Assembly (NCBI RefSeq): GCF_004000805.1
Contig: NZ_BILY01000021.1
Coordinates: 40,608-104,607, forward strand
Origin: Paenibacillus glycanilyticus NBRC 16618
GTDB taxonomy: Bacteria; Bacillota; Bacilli; Paenibacillales; Paenibacillaceae
Direction of reading: 5' to 3'
DNA: 64,000 bases
The position numbers and the translations under genes were made by a program. Positions 51,129 to 58,536 of the stretch are shown piece by piece. The first letter of the stretch is position 1. Each line of letters starts with the position of its first letter. The notes beneath the pieces are model-generated. The model was not told where the DNA came from. It made no database searches and was given only the letters and a program-made list of their open reading frames with translations.

Positions 51129-51575
51129 TTGACCTACCAAGAGAAGAAAAGCATTACCACGTTAATTAGCGCCGTACTTATTTTTGCCATCTATTGCCTG
51201 TATAAGTACGCGCAGTACCCGGAGGAAGGAATGGCGCTTGAGGAAAGCATCCGTTACTGGGGCTCCTTCGTGTTAGTCCTGACGCTGGTATCTATTATCG
51301 CGCATATTGTGATCAGCATTATTTTCAACATCATCTTCCGGATCACGACTGGGGAGAAAGAACCCGCATTTGCCGACGAACTGGATAAACTTATTGAGTT
51401 GAAAGCTCACCGGAACTCCTTTTTCCTATTCATACTCGGTTTTCTGCTTGCTATGGTGTCTCTTGCTACCGATCAGCCGTTGAACCTAATGTTCCTCATT
51501 CTGATTGCCTCCGGTTTCCTGTCGGACGTTACCGGTTCGATCACGAAGCTGTACCACTACCGGAAAGGAGTTTAA
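51129..51575 (+). CDS. Small four-helix membrane protein, first gene of XRE operon
   Basis: 148 residues with four predicted membrane helices in two pairs (TTLISAVLIFAIYCLYKYA, WGSFVLVLTLVSIIAHIVIS, FFLFILGFLLAMVSLATD, LNLMFLILIASGFLSDVTGS) and a charged loop containing FADELDKLIELKAHRN. It starts at TTG 51129 after AAGGAGGTACAACGC. It is followed after one base by an XRE regulator, the standard pairing for small membrane proteins whose regulator they may sequester or sense for. Function unknown. Confidence 0.75.
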   Translation: MTYQEKKSITTLISAVLIFAIYCLYKYAQYPEEGMALEESIRYWGSFVLVLTLVSIIAHIVISIIFNIIFRITTGEKEPAFADELDKLIELKAHRNSFFLFILGFLLAMVSLATDQPLNLMFLILIASGFLSDVTGSITKLYHYRKGV

Positions 51576-51576
51576 C

Positions 51577-51801
51577 ATGGCTAAAAATCTTGTCGGCAAC
51601 CACATCCGCAAATTGCGATTTAATCATAACGAGATGACACAGCAGCAATTGGCTGACAAGGTCGGCGTAACGAGACAAACGATAGTCGCATTGGAAAAAG
51701 GCAACTACTCCCCGTCCCTCGAGCTAGCCTTCCGGATTTCACACGCTTTTGGACTGCCAATCGAAGAGATCTTCTTCTACGGGGAAGATACGAGCCAATA
51801 A
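51577..51801 (+). CDS. XRE-family HTH regulator
   Basis: 74 residues consisting of one HTH_3 domain: GNHIRKLRFNHNEMTQQQLA then DKVGVTRQTIVALEKGNYSP and a PIEEIFFYGED tail. This is the YgzD/PadR-like small regulator class found beside membrane proteins. GGAAAGGAG precedes the ATG. The palindromic promoter upstream of its operon is nearly identical to that of the oxidoreductase at 821, so it probably represses both. Confidence 0.85.
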   Translation: MAKNLVGNHIRKLRFNHNEMTQQQLADKVGVTRQTIVALEKGNYSPSLELAFRISHAFGLPIEEIFFYGEDTSQ

Positions 51802-51819
51802 ATATGAGGAGGCAACCCT

Positions 51820-52500
51820 ATGGTTTCCATTACCAAAACGCCCAAAGTAACCGGCACCCTGTTTATACTCGCAGCCGTATCATCCGTATTGGGTCTTCTG
51901 TTCTATGGCCCTATCCTTAACCACGCGAATTACCTGACGAACGGCTCCGAGCACGCAGGCCAGATCATCCTCGGAGCGCTAATGGAGCTGATCCTGGTTG
52001 CTTCTGCCGTTGGCACTGCGGTCACGATGTATCCTTTTCTCAAAAAATATAACGAAAGCATCGCACTCGGCCATGTGTGCTTCCGCCTGCTCGAGGCCGT
52101 CGTTATCACGGTAGGCCTAGTGGGCATGTTGTCCCTCGTCACCTTAAGCCGGCAATATGTCGCCGCTGGCGCTCCCGACCCCGCTTCTTACGAAGCCGCC
52201 GGAACGTTGTTCCTGGCGGTACACGACTGGACCTTTATGCTTGGCCCTAACTTCTTGCTCGGCATTAATACGATGCTGTACAGCTACATTTTCTACAAAT
52301 CCGGGCTTGTCCCCCGCTTCATTCCGATCCTTGGCATGACCGGTGCCGTACTCGTGTTTAGCGCCTCGCTGTTCGAAATGTTTGGCGTCTTCTCTCAGGT
52401 TTCGGTCTGGGGCGGTCTCCTCTCCCTGCCGGTAGCGGCAAATGAAATGATCCTGGCTGTCTGGCTGATTGTAAAAGGTTTTAATAAAGCGGCACTCTGA
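51820..52500 (+). CDS. DUF4386 family membrane protein
   Basis: 226 residues with about six membrane helices. TGTLFILAAVSSVLGLLFYG, CFRLLEAVVITVGLVGMLSL, HDWTFMLGPNFLLGINTMLY and GLVPRFIPILGMTGAVLVFS are typical of DUF4386. Function is unknown. It starts 18 bp after the XRE gene with GAGGAGGCAACCCT, so it is the third gene of the operon. A terminator follows. Confidence 0.8.
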   Translation: MVSITKTPKVTGTLFILAAVSSVLGLLFYGPILNHANYLTNGSEHAGQIILGALMELILVASAVGTAVTMYPFLKKYNESIALGHVCFRLLEAVVITVGLVGMLSLVTLSRQYVAAGAPDPASYEAAGTLFLAVHDWTFMLGPNFLLGINTMLYSYIFYKSGLVPRFIPILGMTGAVLVFSASLFEMFGVFSQVSVWGGLLSLPVAANEMILAVWLIVKGFNKAAL

Positions 52501-52519
52501 GGAGATGCACGCACGCCAA

Positions 52520-52556
52520 AAAAGGCCGGCATTCCGTCGAGGAATTCCGGCCTTTT
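52520..52556. terminator. Bidirectional terminator between XRE operon and collagen-like gene
   Basis: GGCCGGCATTCC / GGAATTCCGGCC stem (one bulge), GTCGA loop, A-run and T-run on both sides. Confidence 0.8.
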
Positions 52557-52561
52557 ACTAT

Positions 52562-53593
52562 TTAAAAAGTCCCGTTCGTCATTGTGTCAATAACCGTAGC
52601 CGTTAAGCCCCGGGTATTGATCGAGCCCCCGGCAGCCTGTTGCTGGGAGGAGGCAGAAGCCGTTACGGTAAAAGAATACGTGTACGTCCCCGGACCCGGA
52701 CTGTCTACCCAGGTGAGAGCGCTAGTCGCGGATACTTGGGAGAAATCCGCCTGATTTCCCTGCTGCGTTATCGCCTCGTTATCGGCAGCAATAACGTCTG
52801 CCGGGTTTCTGGAGAGAACGCCGTTAACCGAATAGCTTTGCACTCCCGTAAAGCTCGCATTCGCAAAAGCCTCCAGCTTCACAAGCTGGTCAGCCAGTAA
52901 AACGATCGGCGTTAAGACCAGCTCTACCGTGGCCTGGTTGTTCACCAGATCGATCTGTTCGCGGCTGCCGGAGAAGCGGATAGCTGTCATGCTTAAAGGT
53001 CCGGATACGCCTGGGGCTCCCTGCGGTCCCTCTGCTCCAGCCACTCCTTGCGCCCCGGCAGGCCCCTGAACACCTTGCACGCCTTGTGCACCTTGAGCTC
53101 CTTGGGCTCCTTGGGCACCTTGCGCACCTTGGGCGCCCTGGACTCCTTGCGCTCCTTGTATATCCCGCTGTATCGCTTCTCTCTGAAAACCAGTAACATC
53201 CGGGGATGCTGATACCACAGCTCCTACGATATTCGCAGCCTGTATCGCCTGCACAAACGCCGGACTAGACACAATCCCGGGCAGTACGGAACGGACCGCA
53301 TTATCGAATACGGGATGCTCGATCACTTGCGGCAGCACCGTGCGGACAACCCTGTCAAAAGCAGGCGTTGCGAGCACCTCAGGCAAAGCAGAGGCAATAG
53401 AACGGTTGAAATTCGGGTTGGCAATCAAGGCAGGGATGACATCAGAAGATAGTTTGCCTGGAGTTACTGCATTTCGCGCCAGCTTCGTGGCGGTTATTGC
53501 TCTGGGAGCAATCCGGCTTGCCGTAATCGGCCTCTCCAGCCTGCTGACCCGCTCCTCGATGGTAAGTCTTTTTGCTCTTGGCACTGCCTCCAT
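52562..53593 (-). CDS. Collagen-like repeat protein, probable exosporium or surface protein
   Basis: 343 residues. Residues about 145-200 are a run of Gly-X-Y triplets dominated by GAQ and GVQ, then GPAGAQGVAGAEGPQGAPGV. Before it are degenerate LP(x)V-type repeats (SALPEVLATPAFDRVVRTVL), and a beta-rich C-terminal domain follows. No signal peptide is seen, which fits spore-surface BclA-like proteins. N-terminal KRLTIEERVSRLERPITAS is not a known exosporium leader, so location is inferred. The triplet DNA (about 53000-53165) is repetitive and prone to length change. Confidence 0.75.
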   Translation of the reverse strand: MEAVPRAKRLTIEERVSRLERPITASRIAPRAITATKLARNAVTPGKLSSDVIPALIANPNFNRSIASALPEVLATPAFDRVVRTVLPQVIEHPVFDNAVRSVLPGIVSSPAFVQAIQAANIVGAVVSASPDVTGFQREAIQRDIQGAQGVQGAQGAQGAQGAQGAQGAQGVQGVQGPAGAQGVAGAEGPQGAPGVSGPLSMTAIRFSGSREQIDLVNNQATVELVLTPIVLLADQLVKLEAFANASFTGVQSYSVNGVLSRNPADVIAADNEAITQQGNQADFSQVSATSALTWVDSPGPGTYTYSFTVTASASSQQQAAGGSINTRGLTATVIDTMTNGTF

Positions 53594-53696
53594 CCCTCCT
53601 GCTATATGACCTGATCTGGGATCAGTCTATGGTTAACAGTGTATTGGGTAGGAACCTGTCTCGGCACGTTGTTTGTTCCTGAGGAAAGCGTCTATT

Positions 53697-54947
53697 TTAC
53701 ACCCAAGCATCAATATCATAGCCGCGCTCTTCCCAATAGCCGATATGATCCTTGTCGATCAGTTCGATCCGGTTGAGCCATTTCACCGATTTGTACGCGT
53801 ACATCTTCGGCACGATCAGCCGGACCGGACCGCCGAGATCGCTTGGGATCAGATTGCCGTCATGCAGCATCGCGACCATAATGTCGTCCATTTGCGCCTG
53901 CTCGAGGGTTAGCGCATCGGTGTATACGCCATCGCCGGAATAGAACTTCACCGCTTTTGCGTTTGTTTTGACCCCAGCCTCCTGCAGGAACTGCTTCAGC
54001 GGGATGCCCTCCCACGTATTCTTGTAGACGGACCAGCCCGTCACGCAGTGAAAATCGCTCACCTGAACCTTGCGCGTCAGCTTCACGAATTGCTCCCAGT
54101 TCCACGTCATCGGTTTATCAACCAACCCGTCTATGGTGAAGGACCAGGTCTCATTCGAAAAGGTCGGAATCGGCGTGACCGAATAGATCCGGAATTCGCC
54201 TTTCGCACCACCGCCGAGCGGAGGCGCGGATGCAGGCATAGGCTGCGGCAAGGGAACAAGCTGATTGCCATCCCTCGTCACAATCTCCTCGTAGGAGGGA
54301 CTGCCAAGGCTGACGCCAAGCGTATTGACGGTCCACTTTAGAAAAGAAGGCCCCACCGCGACGGCGATTCCGCCGCCAACCGCCCATTTGACAAATGACC
54401 GCCGGGACAAGTACGACTGCGGACTTGCCGCGGGATGAATAGGTATGTCCACCGCTTTCTGTTCGCGTTCCGTGCGTACCGTCCTGCGGTTCGGCTCCTT
54501 CAGCCATTTGGTCCGCGTAATGGAATGGTAAATAATATAGGGAAGACCAACCCAGGTTAAGAGGTCGTGAACCGTCAGCGCATGGTTTGACCACCATGGC
54601 CCCACGGCGCGGAACTGCCACAAAAGCACGCCCGAGATGAACCATCCGACAAGCAGGCCAAGCACGACAAAGACATTAAATTTCTGCCAGCGCTTCCCCC
54701 TCAGCTGCTTCCAGTGCTTGGCGGCAAGCAGGAGATAGAACACAACCGGAACGAGGGACAGCAAGCCAACAATTATGTGCAGCTCCTTCAGCCACACTCT
54801 TCCTTCCCCAAGCACGCCGCGCCAGTAATTCATCACCAGCATGATCCCGGACAAAGCCAACACGACTACTATCCAGCCGTTCCAGGCATGCAGAATTGCA
54901 AGCTTACGTCCGAAGCCTTTGCGCAGACGTTTCAACAACTCGCCCAC
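53697..54947 (-). CDS. Membrane cytochrome b fused to a sulfite-oxidase-like molybdopterin domain
   Basis: 416 residues. The N-terminal ~165 residues form four membrane helices with histidines in pairs suited to heme b (AILHAWNGW, KELHIIVGL, TVHDLLTWVG, IIYHSITRT). A twin-arginine-like segment (YLSRRSFVKWAVGGGIAVAV) then leads to a YedY/sulfite oxidase-type domain with the Moco-binding Cys in SDFHCVTGWSV and GGPVRLIVPKMYAYKSVKW. It resembles YedY and YedZ in one chain, so it is probably an extracytoplasmic reductase or oxidase fed by quinol. The upstream histidine kinase ends 17 bp before it, which makes it a third gene of that operon. Confidence 0.82.
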   Translation of the reverse strand: MGELLKRLRKGFGRKLAILHAWNGWIVVVLALSGIMLVMNYWRGVLGEGRVWLKELHIIVGLLSLVPVVFYLLLAAKHWKQLRGKRWQKFNVFVVLGLLVGWFISGVLLWQFRAVGPWWSNHALTVHDLLTWVGLPYIIYHSITRTKWLKEPNRRTVRTEREQKAVDIPIHPAASPQSYLSRRSFVKWAVGGGIAVAVGPSFLKWTVNTLGVSLGSPSYEEIVTRDGNQLVPLPQPMPASAPPLGGGAKGEFRIYSVTPIPTFSNETWSFTIDGLVDKPMTWNWEQFVKLTRKVQVSDFHCVTGWSVYKNTWEGIPLKQFLQEAGVKTNAKAVKFYSGDGVYTDALTLEQAQMDDIMVAMLHDGNLIPSDLGGPVRLIVPKMYAYKSVKWLNRIELIDKDHIGYWEERGYDIDAWV

Positions 54948-54964
54948 TTGCCTTCCTCCTCTGC

Positions 54965-56014
54965 TTATTGGTTTCCTTGCGCTTCGTTAACGGTGAACCA
55001 AAACCGGCTGCCTTGTCCTCCCGCCTGCTCCACCCCGATCCTGCCGCCGTATTGCTCAACTAGCAGCTTAGCGATGGATAACCCGATCCCCGCTCCGCCG
55101 CTTTCGCGGCTTCGGGCACGGTCCGTCCGGTAGAACCGCTCGAAGATACGCTCCCGTTCGGACTCCGCGATACCGGCTCCTTCATCCGTAATGGAAACCC
55201 GGATCACGCCATCCTCCCGTTCCTCCGCCGCAATGACGATAATTCCGTTATGAGGAGAGTATCGAATGGCGTTTTCGATCAGATTCTGAAGAATCCGCTG
55301 GAGATGTCTTGCCAGCATATTTACCCGCAAAGACCGCTCCGGCAGCCTGACCCGAAGCTGAAGCCCCTTGGCATCCAGCCCCATCGAGAATCTTGGGTGG
55401 AGCTCCAGGAGAACATCCTCCAGCACCGCCGGAGCCTTCTCTACCTGGTCATCCGTCCTTCTGTCCAGTGTCGACAGCTCGAATAAATCCTGGATGAGCT
55501 CGTTAAGCCTCACCGTCTCGGAGCGGATGGTGGCCAAGTAACGGCGATACGTCGCATCATCCTCGATAACCCCATCCTCCAGCGCTTCCGCATAAGACTG
55601 CATCGAAGCAAGCGGCGTCCGCAGATCATGCGCCATGTTCGCGACAAGCTCCCGCTGGGCCGATTCCGCCGCTTTTACCTGGCGAAAGCTTTGTTCGAGA
55701 CTCGCCCCCATCTGATTGAACTGATCCGCCAGCAGCCGGAATTCGGCCAACCCCGTTCGATCCACTCTGGCCTCAAGCTCGCCTGCGGCAATCCGTCCAG
55801 CCCCTTCGCCAACCCGGCGGACCGATGCCTCAAGAGGACGAATAAGCAGGAAGAACAAGAAGGCCGATACAATGCCGGCTGCAACGGTAGCAAGTCCGAG
55901 CCAGACCAACTGCTCTCGCGTGACGAGCATATATTGAAAGAATACAAGCAGCAAAACGATAATAAACGCGATACTGATTGTATTGGCCAGGAGCAGATAA
56001 GATCGGAGCTTCAT
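54965..56014 (-). CDS. Sensor histidine kinase
   Basis: 349 residues. Two membrane helices with almost no external loop (YLLLANTISIAFIIVLLLVF and LGLATVAAGIVSAFLFFLL), then HAMP, HisKA with H129 (NMAHDLRTPLASMQSYAEAL) and a HATPase domain (NLIENAIRYSPHNGI, DEGAGIAESERERIFERFYR, GGAGIGLSIAKLLVEQYGGR). The tiny periplasmic part suggests a signal within the membrane. It starts inside the response regulator stop (ATGA overlap). Confidence 0.87.
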   Translation of the reverse strand: MKLRSYLLLANTISIAFIIVLLLVFFQYMLVTREQLVWLGLATVAAGIVSAFLFFLLIRPLEASVRRVGEGAGRIAAGELEARVDRTGLAEFRLLADQFNQMGASLEQSFRQVKAAESAQRELVANMAHDLRTPLASMQSYAEALEDGVIEDDATYRRYLATIRSETVRLNELIQDLFELSTLDRRTDDQVEKAPAVLEDVLLELHPRFSMGLDAKGLQLRVRLPERSLRVNMLARHLQRILQNLIENAIRYSPHNGIIVIAAEEREDGVIRVSITDEGAGIAESERERIFERFYRTDRARSRESGGAGIGLSIAKLLVEQYGGRIGVEQAGGQGSRFWFTVNEAQGNQ

Positions 56015-56766
56015 GTCGTATTCCCCTTGCCGTCGAGCTTATAGCCAATCCCCCATACCGTCTTGATCCAAGTTGGATCAGAAGGATTCGGTTCGATTTT
56101 CTCCCGCAGCCGCCGCACATGAACCGTCACCGTGGTCGTATCGCCATCGAAGGCGATATCCCATACCTGATTAAGCAGCTGACTGCGCGAGAAAACTTTG
56201 CCCGGGTAAGTCGCCAGCAATTGCAGCAGATCGAACTCCTTGGCGGTCAGCTCGATATTGGTCTGCTGCACGGTCACTCTTCTCTCCTGCGGAAAGATCG
56301 ACAGCCCTTCGAAATGAATAGGCTTATCCGCCTCGTTACCGTCAAGAGAGTGACCGCCTTCCGCCGAGCCTTCCCGTCCTTTTGCGGCAAAATCATTCTT
56401 CCAGCCCATTCTTCGCAAAATATTGTTTACCCGCAGCACAAGCTCCCTTGGGCTGAAAGGCTTCGTCATATAATCATCAGCGCCCATGGTTAGTCCGAGC
56501 AGCCGGTCCGGCTCCTCGCCGCGCGCCGTCAGCATAATTATCGGCGTATCGTCGGTTTGCCGAATGGTATCGCATACCTCCAGCCCGTCAATCTTGGGCA
56601 TCATAAGATCTAAAACGAGCAAATCCGGCCGATGCTCTTTCCATAAGCGGATCGCCTCTTCCCCGTTTTCCGCCACCCATACCGTATTACCTTCCCGCTC
56701 CAGATACCTGCGGCATACATCCGTAATATTCCGTTCATCATCCGCAACAACAATACAGGCGCCCAT
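56011..56766 (-). CDS. OmpR-family response regulator
   Basis: 251 residues. Receiver domain with acidic pair D9/D10, phospho-acceptor D53 (LLVLDLMMPKIDG) and K in DDYMTKPFSPRELV; then a winged-helix DNA-binding domain (ELTAKEFDLLQLLATYPGKV, TVTVHVRRLREKIEPNPSDP, TVWGIGYKL). A linker of about 35 charged residues is longer than usual. First gene of the operon with the kinase and molybdo-oxidoreductase; likely controls that oxidoreductase. Confidence 0.87.
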   Translation of the reverse strand: MGACIVVADDERNITDVCRRYLEREGNTVWVAENGEEAIRLWKEHRPDLLVLDLMMPKIDGLEVCDTIRQTDDTPIIMLTARGEEPDRLLGLTMGADDYMTKPFSPRELVLRVNNILRRMGWKNDFAAKGREGSAEGGHSLDGNEADKPIHFEGLSIFPQERRVTVQQTNIELTAKEFDLLQLLATYPGKVFSRSQLLNQVWDIAFDGDTTTVTVHVRRLREKIEPNPSDPTWIKTVWGIGYKLDGKGNTT

Positions 56767-56890
56767 CCTCCGCCCTCCGTTCGTGAGGTCCTCATTTACA
56801 TCTATTATACTGCCGCTTTTATCCCGTTACGAATCTTATCCCTCAGACGGGAACAATCCCTTGCCGTAAGGAAAGGGATTGAAGAGCCTT

Positions 56891-57142
56891 CTACTTTGTG
56901 TCTTCCTTCATTCCATCATTCATCATTTTATCGTCGTTCATCGGCGCTACGCTTTGCATGCTGTCATTCATCATCTTCTCATCGTTCATTGTTTTATCGT
57001 CGTTCATCGGCGCATTGCTTTGCATGCTGTCGTTCATTTCCGATGCCGGCTTATCATTCATTTTGTTGCCGTTATCCGAATTGCAAGCGCTGAGCGCCAG
57101 CATCCCGCCAATTACGAGCACGCCCCATACTCTTTTGCTCAT
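56891..57142 (-). CDS. Small lipoprotein with Met/Asn/Asp-rich repeats
   Basis: 83 residues. Lipoprotein signal (MSKRVWGVLVIGGMLALSAC) then a low-complexity mature part built of a 22-residue repeat: MNDSMQSNAPMNDDKTMNDE and again MNDSMQSVAPMNDDKMMND. The repeat unit in DNA is exactly 66 bp (first at about 56927, second at 56993). Met-rich, Asp/Asn-rich repeats might bind copper, but no Cys or His is present in the mature chain apart from the lipid Cys, and function is unknown. Confidence 0.7.
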   Translation of the reverse strand: MSKRVWGVLVIGGMLALSACNSDNGNKMNDKPASEMNDSMQSNAPMNDDKTMNDEKMMNDSMQSVAPMNDDKMMNDGMKEDTK

Positions 57143-57296
57143 CGTCATCTCTCCTTGAACCCGTCATTTGTCCTGGCTTGCTTACAAGACCTAGCTTACC
57201 GGACAATGCTAACCATCCAAGAACGATGCGCTTGCAAAAGCATTATGAAAATCTTACAAAAGAATTACAACCATTCGAAGCTCTTATCCGCAGCAC

Positions 57297-57340
57297 AAAA
57301 AAGGCTTTGCACCTGTTATCACACAGATGCAAAGCCATTT
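57297..57340 (-). terminator. Terminator of the small gene at 57350
   Basis: GGCTTTGCATCTG / CAGGTGCAAAGCC on the minus strand with an 8-base loop, followed by six T. Confidence 0.8.
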
Positions 57341-57349
57341 CGTATGCGC

Positions 57350-57538
57350 TCAACTGACCGAGGAGTTGATCTTACCCATCTCGTCTTCCACTAAAATTGT
57401 TAATTCATCCTCGTATCCGCCCGTTATCCTGTACTTCCGGATATAGTCCTTAACGAACTTGCGCGGATCCTTTGGCTGAAAAATTCTCGTGAGTTCCTTC
57501 AGGCTTTCCTTGACCTCATTCTGGCTATGCTTCGCCAT
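57350..57538 (-). CDS. Small conserved-looking protein, function unknown
   Basis: 62 residues, soluble, charged: MAKHSQNEVKESLKELTRIF, then PKDPRKFVKDYIRKYRITGG. A strong site (GGGGAGGAGATTTC) and a terminator frame the gene, so it is real. I recognise no family. Confidence 0.65.
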   Translation of the reverse strand: MAKHSQNEVKESLKELTRIFQPKDPRKFVKDYIRKYRITGGYEDELTILVEDEMGKINSSVS

Positions 57539-57725
57539 GAAATCTCCTCCCCTATACGTTGGATGGTCGTCCTAAACAACAAATCCGAGAACGGATGCGG
57601 CAGTTACGCCGCAAATTACCCCCCATTTCAGTGCAGGCAACTCCATGGTCAATGAGTCACAATGTTTGCATTTTTCTTACTATTATAACATTTCAGGCAG
57701 GATTGTAAAATAAACAAATGTTAAT

Positions 57726-57938
57726 CTAGCCCGTGCCTTCGTTCTCCCGGGGCGGCTTCGCCGGAGGCTCTTCGGCCTTTGGCGGAGCGGCTTGCGGGGG
57801 AATTGACGGAGGCGGAACGTCCATGGATGAATGGTGCGTCTCGTTCCTGTTAAACATTCGTAAATAGGCAAAAACGCCAATTAGTGCAACTGCTATCCCA
57901 AATATCAAAACGACCGCGGTAATCCATCCATCGACCAT
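57726..57938 (-). CDS. Small single-helix membrane protein with proline-rich tail
   Basis: 70 residues. One N-terminal membrane helix (WITAVVLIFGIAVALIGVFA) and a cytoplasmic or external tail rich in Pro, Ala and Glu (PPPSIPPQAAPPKAEEPPAK). GGGGAGGCGGAAGC precedes the ATG. Function unknown. The Pro/Ala/Glu composition resembles the acidic extension of the nearby acyl-CoA ligase. Confidence 0.6.
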   Translation of the reverse strand: MVDGWITAVVLIFGIAVALIGVFAYLRMFNRNETHHSSMDVPPPSIPPQAAPPKAEEPPAKPPRENEGTG

Positions 57939-58085
57939 GCTTCCGCCTCCCCTCTTCTTATATTTATCGGCCGAAAGCTGATTTGGTTTCAGTTTATTTG
58001 CCTATATTTTTTTCTTCCATATATAGGATATATTATATCGAACCAACTGCCCGTCAGCAACTCGGCCAAATTGACTAAATATTCG

Positions 58086-58526
58086 TTATCGCGACACAAT
58101 CCGATAGGTTCCGCTTCCCCAAGCGATCAATCTATCTTCCTCATCCTTCACCGTTGCCTGCAGGGTAATCGTCCGTCCAATCCGGTGCATGATCTCGGCT
58201 TCGCACACCAGATTGCCGCTCTTCGCGCTCTCCAGAAAATGCGTATTCAGGCCTGCGGTTACCGTCTTTTCCCGGCATGAGATCATGACGACCAGCCCCA
58301 TTGCATTATCCAGCATAGACATCAATACCCCGCCATGCACGATGCCAATCAGGTTCAAATGACGCTGCTCCGCGCGTAGCCGGATCGCCGCTTTTTCCGC
58401 ATGGGCAAAGACGACCTCGCAGCCAAGCTCGCTCCAAAAAGTCCCGCTGGCCAGCTCCTCCAGCTTCGCCAAATGCCTCTCAATATCCGCCTGCTCCGCG
58501 GCAAAATCCTCCGCCACGCGCATCAC
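58086..58526 (-). CDS. PaaI-type hotdog thioesterase
   Basis: 146 residues. The hotdog active-site segment IGIVHGGVLMSMLDNAMGLV is clear, followed by NTHFLESAKSGNLVCEAEIM. It hydrolyses acyl-CoA thioesters. It begins within 11 bp of the end of the acyl-CoA ligase gene, with overlapping GTG/ATG starts and AGAGGCG as ribosome site, so it is the last gene of the beta-oxidation operon and may recycle CoA from blocked intermediates. Confidence 0.82.
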   Translation of the reverse strand: MMRVAEDFAAEQADIERHLAKLEELASGTFWSELGCEVVFAHAEKAAIRLRAEQRHLNLIGIVHGGVLMSMLDNAMGLVVMISCREKTVTAGLNTHFLESAKSGNLVCEAEIMHRIGRTITLQATVKDEEDRLIAWGSGTYRIVSR

Positions 58527-58536
58527 CGCCTCTTTG

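Noticed and set aside
53000..53165. Regular short repeats considered as a CRISPR array
   Set aside because: They are in-frame Gly-X-Y codons of the collagen-like gene with no spacers. No CRISPR array or cas gene was seen in the window.
57573..57647. A 24-residue hydrophobic open frame (MELPALKWGVICGV...)
   Set aside because: No ribosome site and no terminator; could be a small membrane peptide but is not supported.
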